Assembly (NCBI GenBank): GCA_018702715.1
Contig: JABIYQ010000588.1
Location: forward strand, 1-9,366
Length of the DNA: 9,366 bases
Direction of reading: 5' to 3'
Source of the DNA: Desulfobacula sp.
GTDB lineage: Bacteria; Desulfobacterota; Desulfobacteria; Desulfobacterales; Desulfobacteraceae
The translations under genes were made by a program, and so were the position numbers. The notes beneath the pieces were generated by a model. It was not told the DNA's origin. It was given only the letters and a program-made list of their open reading frames with translations, and did not search any database. The first letter of the stretch is position 1, and each line of letters starts with the position of its first letter. Below, piece by piece: positions 1-7,098 of this stretch.

Positions 1-1228
1 ATATCCAACAGGCGATAAAATTGCCATTATCACAAATGCAGGTGGACCCGGTATTATTGCAACGGACATGAGCGAACAATCCGGGTTGAAGCTTGCAAAC
101 TTTTCCGATGAGACCATTAAAGAATTGAAAAAATATCTGCCGGCTACTGCCAATTTTTATAACCCCGTGGATATAATCGGAGATGCTGCAAAAGATCGGT
201 ATGAAAATACATTGGCCACTGTATTAAGTGATCGTGGTGTGGATGCGGCCTTGATTATCTTAACGCCACAATCCATGACCGATGCCATTGGTACGGCTGA
301 AGCCATAGTTAATATTGCCAGGAACAGCCTTAAACCAATTGTATGTTCGTTTATGGGGGTCGTGGATGTATCTGATGGTGTCAACCTTTTACAAAAACAT
401 AAGATTCCAGTTTACCAGTTTCCGGAAAGTGCCGCCAGATCTTTAGGTGCATTAAGACAGGGCGTCAAATGGCTTTTCAGAAAAATTTTACCACAATATA
501 AACTGACATATGATACTGCAAAAGCAAATAAGATCATTGAAACATATTTAAAAGAAGGTAAAACAGTCTTTACGGAACAGGATGGAAATGAACTGCTTAA
601 GTGTTATGGATTCAACACTCTTTCCATGGCCTTGTCAAAAGATACAGCACAAGCCTGCCAAATTGCAGGCCAGATAGGTTATCCTGTTGTAATGAAGATT
701 GCCTCTAAGGATATTCTGCATAAGACCGATGCCGGTGGTGTAGTGGTGGGGCTTGAGGATGGTGAAAGTGTGAAAAACGCCTTTGAAACAATCATGGAAA
801 AAACAAAAGTCTATAATCCTGACGCAAAAATAGATGGAGTCCTGATTCAGAAGATGGCTCCAAAAGGAAAAGAAGTGATATTAGGGTTGTCAAAAGATCC
901 CGTATTTGGGCATGCCGTCATGTTCGGGCTGGGTGGTATCTTTGTCGAGGTTTATAAAGATGTTGTATTCAGATTGTCACCCATGGGCAGAAACGTTGCA
1001 AGAAGAATGATTAAGACCATCAAGGGGTATCCAATCCTAAAAGGTTTGCGTGGAGAGAAAGCCTCAGACATTGAAACCATAGAAAAACATATTGTTGCGT
1101 TAAAAGCCATGGCAGATAATCATCCCATGATAAAAGAGCTGGATATTAATCCCTTGTTTGTACACGCGGAGGGAGAGGGTACAACTGTGGCCGATATTAT
1201 TATTCGACTTGAAAATCAGGAGAGCTGA
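1..1228 (+). CDS. NDP-forming acyl-CoA synthetase (acetate--CoA ligase, ADP-forming type), 3' part
   Basis: This family interconverts acyl-CoA, ADP and phosphate with the free acid, CoA and ATP, through phosphohistidine intermediates in the cytoplasm. The reading frame is open from nt 2 and ends at TGA 1226-1228, giving 408 visible residues, so the start lies before the window. Residues 1-160 match the ligase-CoA domain, with TNAGGPGIIATD near residue 11. Residues from about 185 to the end form the ATP-grasp domain, with KIASKDILHKTDAGGVVVGL, then GLGGIFVEVYKDVVFRLSP, then ELDINPLFVH. The His in LHKTDAGG is probably the beta-domain phosphorelay His. The CoA-binding domain and the alpha-domain catalytic His would lie upstream; fused members are about 700 residues. 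An ATG at 68 falls inside the conserved domain and is not the start. The acyl substrate cannot be told from this part; acetate and other short acyl groups are possible. Confidence 0.9.
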   Translation, partial: YPTGDKIAIITNAGGPGIIATDMSEQSGLKLANFSDETIKELKKYLPATANFYNPVDIIGDAAKDRYENTLATVLSDRGVDAALIILTPQSMTDAIGTAEAIVNIARNSLKPIVCSFMGVVDVSDGVNLLQKHKIPVYQFPESAARSLGALRQGVKWLFRKILPQYKLTYDTAKANKIIETYLKEGKTVFTEQDGNELLKCYGFNTLSMALSKDTAQACQIAGQIGYPVVMKIASKDILHKTDAGGVVVGLEDGESVKNAFETIMEKTKVYNPDAKIDGVLIQKMAPKGKEVILGLSKDPVFGHAVMFGLGGIFVEVYKDVVFRLSPMGRNVARRMIKTIKGYPILKGLRGEKASDIETIEKHIVALKAMADNHPMIKELDINPLFVHAEGEGTTVADIIIRLENQES

Positions 1229-1812
1229 TAATCCTTTTATATCCGGTTATAACAAAGGTGCCTGAAACAATTAAGGCCATGAAAGGGAAAAACAAAGTTG
1301 AAGCCTTAAGCCTTTTTGCCAGGGAAAGTGCCAAAGCCTCCGGTGTGAAATCAAAGCTTTTTGCAGATATGTTTGAGAAAGATGTTTTAGGAGTTCCCCT
1401 GCCGTCAAATAATATTTTTTGGTCTATTAGTCATAAACCCGATTTCGTAGCCGGGGTCGTCTCCGTACAAAAGGTCGGTATTGATATAGAGAAGATTAAG
1501 GATGTTTCTGATGCAGTATTTAAAAAAATTGTTGATGCAAAAGAAAGGGCGTGTTTCATAAGTCAGGACAAAACTATTGTTTTTTTCAGGGCATTTACAG
1601 CAAAAGAGGCTGTATTAAAAAAAACAGGTCATGGGATAAAAGGCTTGTCAAAAGCAAAGATAAAAATGGTTGTTGATGATAAAAATTTAGTGGTTCAGTA
1701 TTTGGACAAAAAATATTTAGTTGAAAATATTTACTTTGACGGTTACCTTGCATCTATAACAAAGGATGATGTTGATGTTCAATGGACAATAAATTTATTT
1801 AAGGAGAAATAA
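1228..1812 (+). CDS. 4'-phosphopantetheinyl transferase superfamily protein (Sfp/AcpS-like)
   Basis: The family moves phosphopantetheine from CoA to a serine of acyl or peptidyl carrier proteins. Numbered from the GTG at 1258, it has SISH at 56-59, the metal-binding GIDIE motif at 74-78 (D76, E78) and FTAKEAVLKK at 113-122 (E117). The canonical GTG start gives 184 residues but lacks a Shine-Dalgarno sequence. The frame stays open upstream, and an AGGAG at 1218-1222 sits 5 nt before an in-frame ATA at 1228-1230. That ATA overlaps the previous TGA as TGATA, like a TGATG coupled start. This would add ten hydrophobic-rich residues (ending VITK), so I give the longer form. If only canonical starts are accepted, use 1258. 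The stop at 1812 is followed 1 nt later by the DUF1844 gene, which suggests an operon. The carrier-protein target is unknown. Confidence 0.85.
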   Translation: MILLYPVITKVPETIKAMKGKNKVEALSLFARESAKASGVKSKLFADMFEKDVLGVPLPSNNIFWSISHKPDFVAGVVSVQKVGIDIEKIKDVSDAVFKKIVDAKERACFISQDKTIVFFRAFTAKEAVLKKTGHGIKGLSKAKIKMVVDDKNLVVQYLDKKYLVENIYFDGYLASITKDDVDVQWTINLFKEK

Positions 1813-1813
1813 A

Positions 1814-2113
1814 ATGGCTAAGGGAAATGGTTTTATAATGAAAGATGACCCCTCAGGTACCAAAGGCCCTGTAAAAGTTGATTTTTCAAGTTTTATTCTG
1901 TCATTATATTCATCAGGTCTTGTCCAGCTTGGCAAGGTTGAAGATCCAATAACCGGGAAAAAAAATATCAATCTCGATCTTGCAAAGCATACCATTGAGA
2001 TGATTGTTATGCTGGAAGAAAAAACAAAGGGTAATTTGACCCAGGAAGAAACTAAACTTCTTGAAGCATTACTAAATGAAATCAGGCTGGCTTTTGTTGA
2101 GGCAAAAGCTTGA
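1814..2113 (+). CDS. DUF1844 domain protein
   Basis: This is a 99-residue cytoplasmic protein of unknown function. Its core reads FSSFILSLYSSGLVQLGK, followed by a helical segment rich in Leu, Glu and Lys. That pattern matches the DUF1844 family, small proteins found in Desulfobacterota and some other phyla. No signal peptide, membrane segment or catalytic motif is visible. The ATG has a good AAGGAG site at 1801-1806, inside the end of the preceding gene. Its own TGA overlaps the TTG start of ispE, so translation of the two is probably coupled. The neighbourhood suggests a housekeeping role but does not reveal it. The family assignment is from motif memory, not a search. Confidence 0.75.
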   Translation: MAKGNGFIMKDDPSGTKGPVKVDFSSFILSLYSSGLVQLGKVEDPITGKKNINLDLAKHTIEMIVMLEEKTKGNLTQEETKLLEALLNEIRLAFVEAKA

Positions 2114-2988
2114 TAAAAAAGATTGCATCCTTTGCCAAGATAAATTTGTTTTTATATATTACCTCCAAACGTACGGATGGATATCATAACCTTTATTCTT
2201 TGATGACTCAGATTGATCTGTGTGATGACCTTTATATTGAGTTTGCTAAAAACGAATTATCAATTTGTTGTGATCATCCTGATGTTCCGGAAGATGAATC
2301 AAATCTTGCCTATAAAGCGGTTGTATTATTCCATCAGGCCATAAAAAATAAGACGGGTGAAAAAAAAGGTCTTTCAATTAAAATAATTAAAAGAATCCCG
2401 CCCGGAGGGGGATTAGGTGGTGGAAGCAGCAATGCTGCTGCCGTTTTGATGGCTTTAAACACTTATTACAAAACCCCATTGTCAAAAGCCGAACTTATGA
2501 CAATGGGGGTAAAGCTGGGTGCGGATGTGCCCTTTTTTATTTTTGGGCATCCGGCAATTGCCAAAGGTATTGGAGAAAGGCTTGAAAAAGTAGCCGGTTT
2601 AAAATCCTATCATCTTGTTTTGTGCCACCCAGGGGTGGGCGCTTCAACAGTCAAAGTATATAAAAATATTGATTATAGATTGACATCAAACCAAAAAGAT
2701 AATATAAAGATTGGTTTGAATGTACCGTTACGGGGACAGAATTTTGATGTGAGGGATCTATTGCACAATGATCTTGAAGAATCGGCGTGTAGGTTGTATC
2801 CTGATATCAAGAATACTAAAGAAGAGATGGCATTATTGCTGCAAAGAAAAGTCTATATGACGGGAAGCGGCGCTACTCTTTTTGCTCTTTTTTCAGACAG
2901 GGAATCTGCAAAGAAGGGATTTGAAAGGCTCTTAAAGGCTTGGGACAATAGCAAAAAAAGAGTATTCCTTTCCTCGTTTAATTCATAG
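2110..2988 (+). CDS. ispE: 4-diphosphocytidyl-2-C-methyl-D-erythritol kinase
   Basis: IspE phosphorylates the 2-hydroxyl of CDP-methylerythritol with ATP, in the non-mevalonate (MEP) pathway to isoprenoids. The 292-residue length is normal for the family. It has the N-terminal motif AKINLFLYITSKRTDGYHNL with Lys10, the GHMP-kinase ATP loop PPGGGLGGGSSNAAA at 98-112, LGADVPFF with the likely catalytic Asp139, and a C-terminal TGSGATLFALF glycine motif. The start is TTG 2110-2112, overlapping the previous stop as TTGA. A GAGG site at 2099-2102, with a 7-nt spacer, supports it. The gene is followed 17 nt later by tRNA-Gln and then prs, an arrangement also known from other proteobacteria, so a shared transcript is likely. 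Confidence 0.95.
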   Translation: MIKKIASFAKINLFLYITSKRTDGYHNLYSLMTQIDLCDDLYIEFAKNELSICCDHPDVPEDESNLAYKAVVLFHQAIKNKTGEKKGLSIKIIKRIPPGGGLGGGSSNAAAVLMALNTYYKTPLSKAELMTMGVKLGADVPFFIFGHPAIAKGIGERLEKVAGLKSYHLVLCHPGVGASTVKVYKNIDYRLTSNQKDNIKIGLNVPLRGQNFDVRDLLHNDLEESACRLYPDIKNTKEEMALLLQRKVYMTGSGATLFALFSDRESAKKGFERLLKAWDNSKKRVFLSSFNS

Positions 2989-3005
2989 TTGAAAGTTTAA
3001 TGTAC

Positions 3006-3080
3006 TGGGGCGTCGTCAAGTGGCAAGACACAGGGTTTTGATCCCTGCATTCAGAGGTTCGAATCCTCTCGCCCCAGCCA
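3006..3080 (+). tRNA. tRNA-Gln (anticodon UUG)
   Basis: The cloverleaf can be drawn by hand. The acceptor stem TGGGGCG (3006-3012) pairs with CGCCCCA (3070-3076), followed by discriminator G and an encoded CCA (3078-3080). The anticodon arm CAGGG/CCCTG closes a 7-base loop with TTG at 3038-3040. The T arm AGAGG/CCTCT (3053-3057/3065-3069) encloses TTCGAAT. The length is 75 nt. UUG reads CAA, and CAG by wobble. No separate promoter or terminator is evident, so it is probably processed from an ispE-prs transcript. This tRNA sits between ispE and prs in several other proteobacteria too. Confidence 0.97.
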
Positions 3081-3121
3081 TATTTTTATAACCGGATTTT
3101 TAATTTAAAAAGAGATTTGAT

Positions 3122-4060
3122 ATGAATGGCTTGTCAATTTTTGCTGGAAATTCAAATATCAACCTTGCAAACAGGATTTCGGAATACCTTGCAAAACCAT
3201 TGGGACGATTAAAAGTCGACCGTTTCAGTGATGGAGAAACACAGGTTGAAATTCAAGAGAATGTCAGAAAACAGGAAATTTTTGTAATACAATCCACGTG
3301 TAAGCCTGTGAATGACAATCTTGTTGAGTTGTTGCTTCTGATCGATGCATTTAAAAGATCTTCCGCAAATAGAATTACTGCAGTTATTCCTTATTTCGGG
3401 TATTCACGGCAGGACAAAAAAGTATCTCCCAGGGTTCCCATTAGCGCCAAATTAATTGCAGATCTTCTTGAGAGCACTGGTGTTCACAGGGTGATAACAA
3501 TGGATTTGCATGCTGGACAAATTCAAGGTTTTTTTAATTGTCCTGTGGATAACCTATATGCCGCTCCAATCATAATTGATGATATTAAAACACGTCATCC
3601 TGAAAATCTGGTTGTTGTGTCACCGGATGCCGGGGGTGTTGAAAGGGCAAGGGCTTATGCCAAACGACTGAATGCAAGCCTTGCCATCATTGATAAAAGA
3701 AGAAGTGCGCCAAATAAGGCAAAAGCCATGGCCATTATTGGGGATGTTGAAGATAAAACAGCGATTATCCTTGATGATATGGTTGATACTGCAGGAACAT
3801 TGACAGAGGCAGCAAGTGTTATAGTTCAAAAGGGTGCAAAAGCGGTTCATGCGTATTGTACGCATCCCGTGCTTTCAGGGCCGGCTATTGATCGAATCAA
3901 CAAATCATCTTTAAGTTCTCTTGTTGTAACAGATACCATCCCTCTATCGGAAGAAGCAAAACAATGTGAAAAGATTGAGACGCTATCCATCGCCAAACTG
4001 GTTGGTGAGGCGATTATGCGTAGTTACAGGGGTGATTCTGTAAACTCTCTATTTGTATAA
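3122..4060 (+). CDS. prs: ribose-phosphate pyrophosphokinase (PRPP synthetase)
   Basis: The enzyme makes phosphoribosyl pyrophosphate from ribose 5-phosphate and ATP, the precursor of nucleotides, histidine, tryptophan and NAD. At 312 residues it has the usual bacterial length. Visible motifs are FSDGETQVEI (35-44), the ATP-binding YFGYSRQDKK (91-100), the metal-binding MDLHAGQIQGFF around His130, VVVSPDAGGVERARAYA (164-180), and the PRPP loop ILDDMVDTAGTLTEA (216-230). The ATG is preceded by a modest purine stretch (about 3109-3114). It follows tRNA-Gln and precedes rplY in the conserved ispE-tRNA-prs-rplY-pth order. I saw no dedicated promoter that stands out. Confidence 0.97.
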   Translation: MNGLSIFAGNSNINLANRISEYLAKPLGRLKVDRFSDGETQVEIQENVRKQEIFVIQSTCKPVNDNLVELLLLIDAFKRSSANRITAVIPYFGYSRQDKKVSPRVPISAKLIADLLESTGVHRVITMDLHAGQIQGFFNCPVDNLYAAPIIIDDIKTRHPENLVVVSPDAGGVERARAYAKRLNASLAIIDKRRSAPNKAKAMAIIGDVEDKTAIILDDMVDTAGTLTEAASVIVQKGAKAVHAYCTHPVLSGPAIDRINKSSLSSLVVTDTIPLSEEAKQCEKIETLSIAKLVGEAIMRSYRGDSVNSLFV

Positions 4061-4082
4061 ATTAGGATATATTAGTTTTTAA

Positions 4083-4096
4083 GCATGCATGCATGC
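4083..4096 (+). repeat. GCAT tetranucleotide run upstream of rplY
   Basis: Three and a half copies of GCAT form a 14-bp perfect palindrome, GCATGCATGCATGC, in the prs-rplY spacer. It lies 6 nt before the rplY ribosome binding region. It creates the out-competed ATG at 4089. It could vary in length by slippage, or be incidental. Confidence 0.7.
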
Positions 4097-4102
4097 AGTT
4101 AT

Positions 4103-4107
4103 GGAGG
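4103..4107 (+). promoter_or_regulatory. ribosome binding site that fixes the rplY start
   Basis: GGAGG followed by an 8-nt spacer leads to TTG 4116. It lies inside the extended reading frame from ATG 4089, which lacks a site of its own, so it argues for TTG as the real start. Confidence 0.85.
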
Positions 4108-4115
4108 AAAAAACC

Positions 4116-4769
4116 TTGGAATTAATTGAATTAAGCGCAAAAACAAGAGAAACCAGCGGTAAAGGCGCTGCCAGAAAATTAAGACAAAAAAATGAGATAC
4201 CTGCCATTGTCTACGGGGCAAAGAAAGATCCTGTAATGCTTTCCATTGACAACGTTGAATTTGTTAAAATCATTAGAAAACATGGTACAATGGGTCTTTT
4301 TTTCAATCTCAATATTGATGGAGATTCTGGAAAGAAAAAGAGTGTCATGCTCAAGGATATGCAGATGGACACGTTTTCTTTGAATTATCTGCATCTTGAT
4401 TTGCATGAGATTGACATGGATGAAACGGTTACAATAAGTGTATCTGTGGAGACTATTGGTGAGAGCATAGGTGTTAAAGAAGGTGGACTGCTGCAGATTA
4501 TTCGACGTGAGCTTGATGTGGTTTGTAAGCCTAGTGATGCACCGGAAACTATCCAGATTGATATCACCGACCTTGATGTGGGTGATGCCGTTCATGTGGA
4601 AGATATTGATATGGGCGAAAATGTTGAAATCCCCCATGAAGTTAATTTTACAATCATAACAATTGTCGCGCCGAGTGTAGAAGAAGTAGAAATTGAAGAA
4701 GAAGATGATATTCCAGAAGAAGGAGAAGCTGCGGCTGATTCTGCTGCTGAAGAAACGACGGAAGAGTAG
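4116..4769 (+). CDS. rplY: 50S ribosomal protein L25, general stress protein Ctc type
   Basis: L25/TL5/CTC binds 5S rRNA in the large ribosomal subunit. From TTG 4116 the protein is 217 residues and begins MELIELSAKTRETSGKGAAR, the expected family N-terminus. Residues 1-95 form the 5S-RNA-binding domain, with RKLRQKNEIPAIVYGAK at 20-36. Residues 100-185 form the beta-rich TL5 domain. A strongly acidic Glu/Asp/Ala tail runs from about 188 to 217, as in many long CTC proteins. An ATG at 4089 is in frame but adds nine residues outside the family pattern and lacks a Shine-Dalgarno sequence. The pth gene follows after 11 nt, and the rplY-pth pair is common in bacteria. Confidence 0.94.
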   Translation: MELIELSAKTRETSGKGAARKLRQKNEIPAIVYGAKKDPVMLSIDNVEFVKIIRKHGTMGLFFNLNIDGDSGKKKSVMLKDMQMDTFSLNYLHLDLHEIDMDETVTISVSVETIGESIGVKEGGLLQIIRRELDVVCKPSDAPETIQIDITDLDVGDAVHVEDIDMGENVEIPHEVNFTIITIVAPSVEEVEIEEEDDIPEEGEAAADSAAEETTEE

Positions 4770-4780
4770 CTCCATTGTAG

Positions 4781-5374
4781 ATGTTGGATTCAAAATTTAA
4801 AATTATTGCGGGTCTGGGCAATCCAGGTAAAAATTATGCCCAGACCCGTCATAATATTGGTTTTTTAGCTATTGATGCCCTTGCTTCAAAATCCCGCCTT
4901 GCCATTGATAAAATCCGTTTTGATTCTGAATATGTAAAAACTAGGATTAAAGATCAGGACGTCTTTCTTGTAAAGCCTTTAACTTATATGAACAGAAGTG
5001 GGTTTCCCATCCATAAATTTGCTTCATATTATAAGGTTGGTATGGAAGATATCATTGTTGTCCATGATGATATGGATTTAGATTTCGGTAAAATTAAAAT
5101 TGTTAAAAGCCGCGGGCATGGAGGGCATAACGGAGTGCGATCCATTGTTGAAGCATTTGGTAAGAAAGATTGTACACGTATTCGCGTGGGTGTCGGTCAT
5201 CCGGGAGCGGGAAAAGATGTGACCGGGCATGTACTTGGCAGCTTTACTCCTGATGAAATAAAAATACTGGACCATTGTATCGACAAGGCCTCAGACGTCT
5301 GCCTTTATATTCTTGAATATGGTGCAATAGCTGCCATGAATTTTTTTAATACCAAAAAGACTTCAGACAAGTAA
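4781..5374 (+). CDS. pth: peptidyl-tRNA hydrolase
   Basis: Pth cleaves peptidyl-tRNA that drops off the ribosome, recycling the tRNA. The 197-residue protein has AGLGNPGKNYAQTRHNIGF at 10-28, with Asn14 and the catalytic His24 (E. coli N10 and H20). It also has KPLTYMNRSG, VHDDMDL with the conserved Asp, and the GHGGHNGVRSI loop. The length is typical. The ATG at 4781 has only a weak or distant purine stretch at the end of rplY, 11 nt upstream, so translation probably depends on coupling to rplY. Confidence 0.96.
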   Translation: MLDSKFKIIAGLGNPGKNYAQTRHNIGFLAIDALASKSRLAIDKIRFDSEYVKTRIKDQDVFLVKPLTYMNRSGFPIHKFASYYKVGMEDIIVVHDDMDLDFGKIKIVKSRGHGGHNGVRSIVEAFGKKDCTRIRVGVGHPGAGKDVTGHVLGSFTPDEIKILDHCIDKASDVCLYILEYGAIAAMNFFNTKKTSDK

Positions 5375-5389
5375 AAAATTCATTTGTCT
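5365..5389 (+). other. stem-loop across the pth stop codon
   Basis: AGACAAGT (5365-5372) can pair with ATTTGTCT (5382-5389) as an 8-bp stem with one G-T pair and a 9-nt loop. No T tract follows on the + strand, so it is not a standard intrinsic terminator. It may mark or protect the end of the pth transcript. Confidence 0.4.
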
Positions 5390-5479
5390 TGGCGAAAATC
5401 CGGGTTGAAACTTACCAATATTTTGCACAAGATATTCTCTATACTTAAGTTCTCATACTTTGCCCATAAATTTATTTTG

Positions 5480-5495
5480 TTGACAATATTGTTAA
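5480..5495 (+). promoter_or_regulatory. TTGACA box overlapping a palindrome in the carD leader
   Basis: The carD leader contains a consensus -35-like TTGACA (5480-5485). It overlaps the perfect palindrome ACAATATTGT (5483-5492), which is extended by flanking TT/AA. No good -10 lies at 16-18 nt; TAAAAT at 5493 is too close. The site could be an operator or part of an unrecognised promoter. carD probably needs its own promoter here, since 181 nt separate it from pth. Confidence 0.3.
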
Positions 5496-5555
5496 AATAT
5501 GGTCTTCTGTCCGATGATGGGTTAATTGTTTTCATAATAAAAAACGGGAGATCTA

Positions 5556-6089
5556 ATGGCTGAAAAATTCACAAAAAGCAAGGAAAAAGAAGTGGTGTCT
5601 ACTAAAAAAGAATTTTTCAAAGGCGATCTGGCAGTCTATCCTGCACACGGTGTTGGCTGCATTGAATCAATTGAGAGCAAGGAGATCAATGGGGATACCA
5701 TGAATTTTTACATGATGAAGATCGTGGAAAACGGCATGGTGATTATGATTCCTACTTCAAATGTGGAATCAGTCGGATTGAGGGAAGTTATTCCTGAAAC
5801 AGAGGTTCCTGAAGTCTACAAAGTTATGCTAGAAAAAGCACAGGGCGCTGATAACCAGACATGGAATAGAAGATACCGGGAATATATGGATAAAATTAAA
5901 ACTGGGTCCATCTATGATGTTGCTGAGGTTTTCAGGGATCTTTTTCAGTTAAAACTTGAAAAAGATCTTTCTTTTGGTGAGCGTAAGCTTCTTGATACGG
6001 CTCAGAATTTATTGGTTCAAGAACTGTCCACTGCCAAGGATATTGATGAAAAGTCCATGATGCAGGAAATTGAGGATCTTTTCAACTAA
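5556..6089 (+). CDS. carD: CarD/CdnL-family RNA polymerase-binding transcription regulator
   Basis: CarD/CdnL proteins bind the RNA polymerase beta subunit and stabilise open promoter complexes, especially at rRNA promoters. The protein is 177 residues. A charged tail covers 1-20. The Tudor-like RNAP-interaction domain at about 21-80 contains FKGDLAVYPAHGVGCIESIE. The helical C-terminal DNA-binding part at about 85-177 contains TWNRRYREYMDKI, whose Trp103 matches the conserved Trp that contacts DNA at the bubble edge. A GGGAG at 5546-5550 lies 5 nt before the ATG. The gene is a unit of its own, with a 181-nt leader and an intrinsic terminator after it. The family assignment is firm; the regulated promoters are unknown. 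Confidence 0.93.
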   Translation: MAEKFTKSKEKEVVSTKKEFFKGDLAVYPAHGVGCIESIESKEINGDTMNFYMMKIVENGMVIMIPTSNVESVGLREVIPETEVPEVYKVMLEKAQGADNQTWNRRYREYMDKIKTGSIYDVAEVFRDLFQLKLEKDLSFGERKLLDTAQNLLVQELSTAKDIDEKSMMQEIEDLFN

Positions 6090-6115
6090 TTTTTCTTTAG
6101 AATTAAACAAATTTG

Positions 6116-6153
6116 AAAACCGGCGGACAATAAACAGTTCGTCGGTTTTTTTT
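6116..6153 (+). terminator. intrinsic terminator after carD
   Basis: AACCGGCGGAC (6118-6128) pairs with GTTCGTCGGTT (6137-6147) as an 11-bp stem with two G-T pairs and an 8-nt loop, extendable by two A-T pairs. Eight T residues (6146-6153) follow. It starts 26 nt after the carD stop and ends 3 nt before the rluD start codon. Confidence 0.88.
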
Positions 6154-6156
6154 ATC

Positions 6157-7086
6157 ATGAAAATAAATATTACGATAACTGAAAATCTAAAAGATACCCG
6201 CCTTGATACGGTAATTTCAACTTTTGACAAATCCTGTTCACGGAGTCTTGCCGTAAAACTCATAAATGCAAGCGCTATCCTTGTTAATAATGAAAAAAAG
6301 AAACCCGGGTGTAAGCTAAAACCAAATGACGTTATAACGGGAATTATTCCTGATTTAGATTGTGATATTCTAGTGAAACCTGAAAATATCCATCTGGATA
6401 TTCTTTTTGAAGATGAGCATATTATTGTGATCAATAAAACGGCGGGGATGGTTGTCCATCCAGCTGCCGGGAATTTGTCCGGAACCCTTGTGAATGCATT
6501 GTTATTTCATGAACCAAAGATAAAAGGTGTGGGACAAGACCCTTCTCGATCCGGTATAGTTCACAGACTGGATAAAGATACCAGTGGATTAATGGTTGTT
6601 GCGAAAACAAAGACGGCTTTAGATTTTTTACAAAAAGAATTCAAATATCGAAGGGTGGAAAAAATTTATCTTGCCCTGATTACCGGCAATATATCAGGGG
6701 ACCAGGGGGAAATAAACCTTCCCATAGGCCGGCATCCAGTGAAAAGAAAAATAATGGCTATAAACCATAAAGATGGGAAAACTGCCAGAACCTGCTGGAA
6801 AATTAAAAAACGATTTAAGACGGCCTGTCTTGTTGAGGCTGTTTTAAAAACCGGGAGAACCCATCAAATAAGAGTTCATTTTTATGCCATTGATTATCCC
6901 TTGATTGGAGATTTAGTTTATCAACCCAGAAGATATCGAAAAAAAAAGAGGTTAGCTCAAAGACAAATGCTTCATTCCCGGCAACTTGCTTTCCGGCATC
7001 CCTATTCCGGTAAAAAAATGTTATTTGAGGCAGGCCTGCCTGAAGATTTTATAAAAACAATGTCGCAGCTTGAATCCTTAAAATGA
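6157..7086 (+). CDS. rluD: RluA-family 23S rRNA pseudouridine synthase, RluD-like
   Basis: Enzymes of this family convert uridines of 23S rRNA (positions 1911, 1915 and 1917 for E. coli RluD) to pseudouridine. From ATG 6157 the protein is 309 residues. An S4 RNA-binding domain covers about 13-60 (TRLDTVISTF...INASAILVNN). The catalytic domain contains GIVHRLDKDTSGLMVVAK at 133-150, with catalytic Asp139 in HRLD. Downstream it carries KTGRTHQIRVHF and HSRQLAFRHP. In-frame TTG 6070 would add 29 residues encoded over the carD end and the terminator, so ATG 6157 is preferred. No Shine-Dalgarno sequence precedes it, only the terminator T tract. RluD itself, rather than RluC or RluA, is judged from domain layout and length, so the exact target sites are inferred. 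Confidence 0.9.
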   Translation: MKINITITENLKDTRLDTVISTFDKSCSRSLAVKLINASAILVNNEKKKPGCKLKPNDVITGIIPDLDCDILVKPENIHLDILFEDEHIIVINKTAGMVVHPAAGNLSGTLVNALLFHEPKIKGVGQDPSRSGIVHRLDKDTSGLMVVAKTKTALDFLQKEFKYRRVEKIYLALITGNISGDQGEINLPIGRHPVKRKIMAINHKDGKTARTCWKIKKRFKTACLVEAVLKTGRTHQIRVHFYAIDYPLIGDLVYQPRRYRKKKRLAQRQMLHSRQLAFRHPYSGKKMLFEAGLPEDFIKTMSQLESLK

Positions 7087-7098
7087 AAAAAAGGGAAT

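Noticed and set aside
4179..4793. Long minus-strand reading frame (204 codons) opposite rplY
   Set aside because: It is rich in Phe, Asn and Ile, as expected from the reverse of an acidic AT-rich gene. It resembles no family I know and lies fully over a certain gene.
5388..5410. TTGGCG...GGTTGA as a sigma-54 promoter for carD
   Set aside because: The spacing and the -12 GC do not match the GG-N10-GC requirement.
5423..5445. TTGCAC and TATACT as a promoter for carD
   Set aside because: The spacer is only 11 nt, too short for a sigma-70-type promoter.
6070..6156. N-terminal extension of rluD from TTG 6070
   Set aside because: The extension is encoded by the carD end and the terminator hairpin. 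The RluD family N-terminus begins at ATG 6157.
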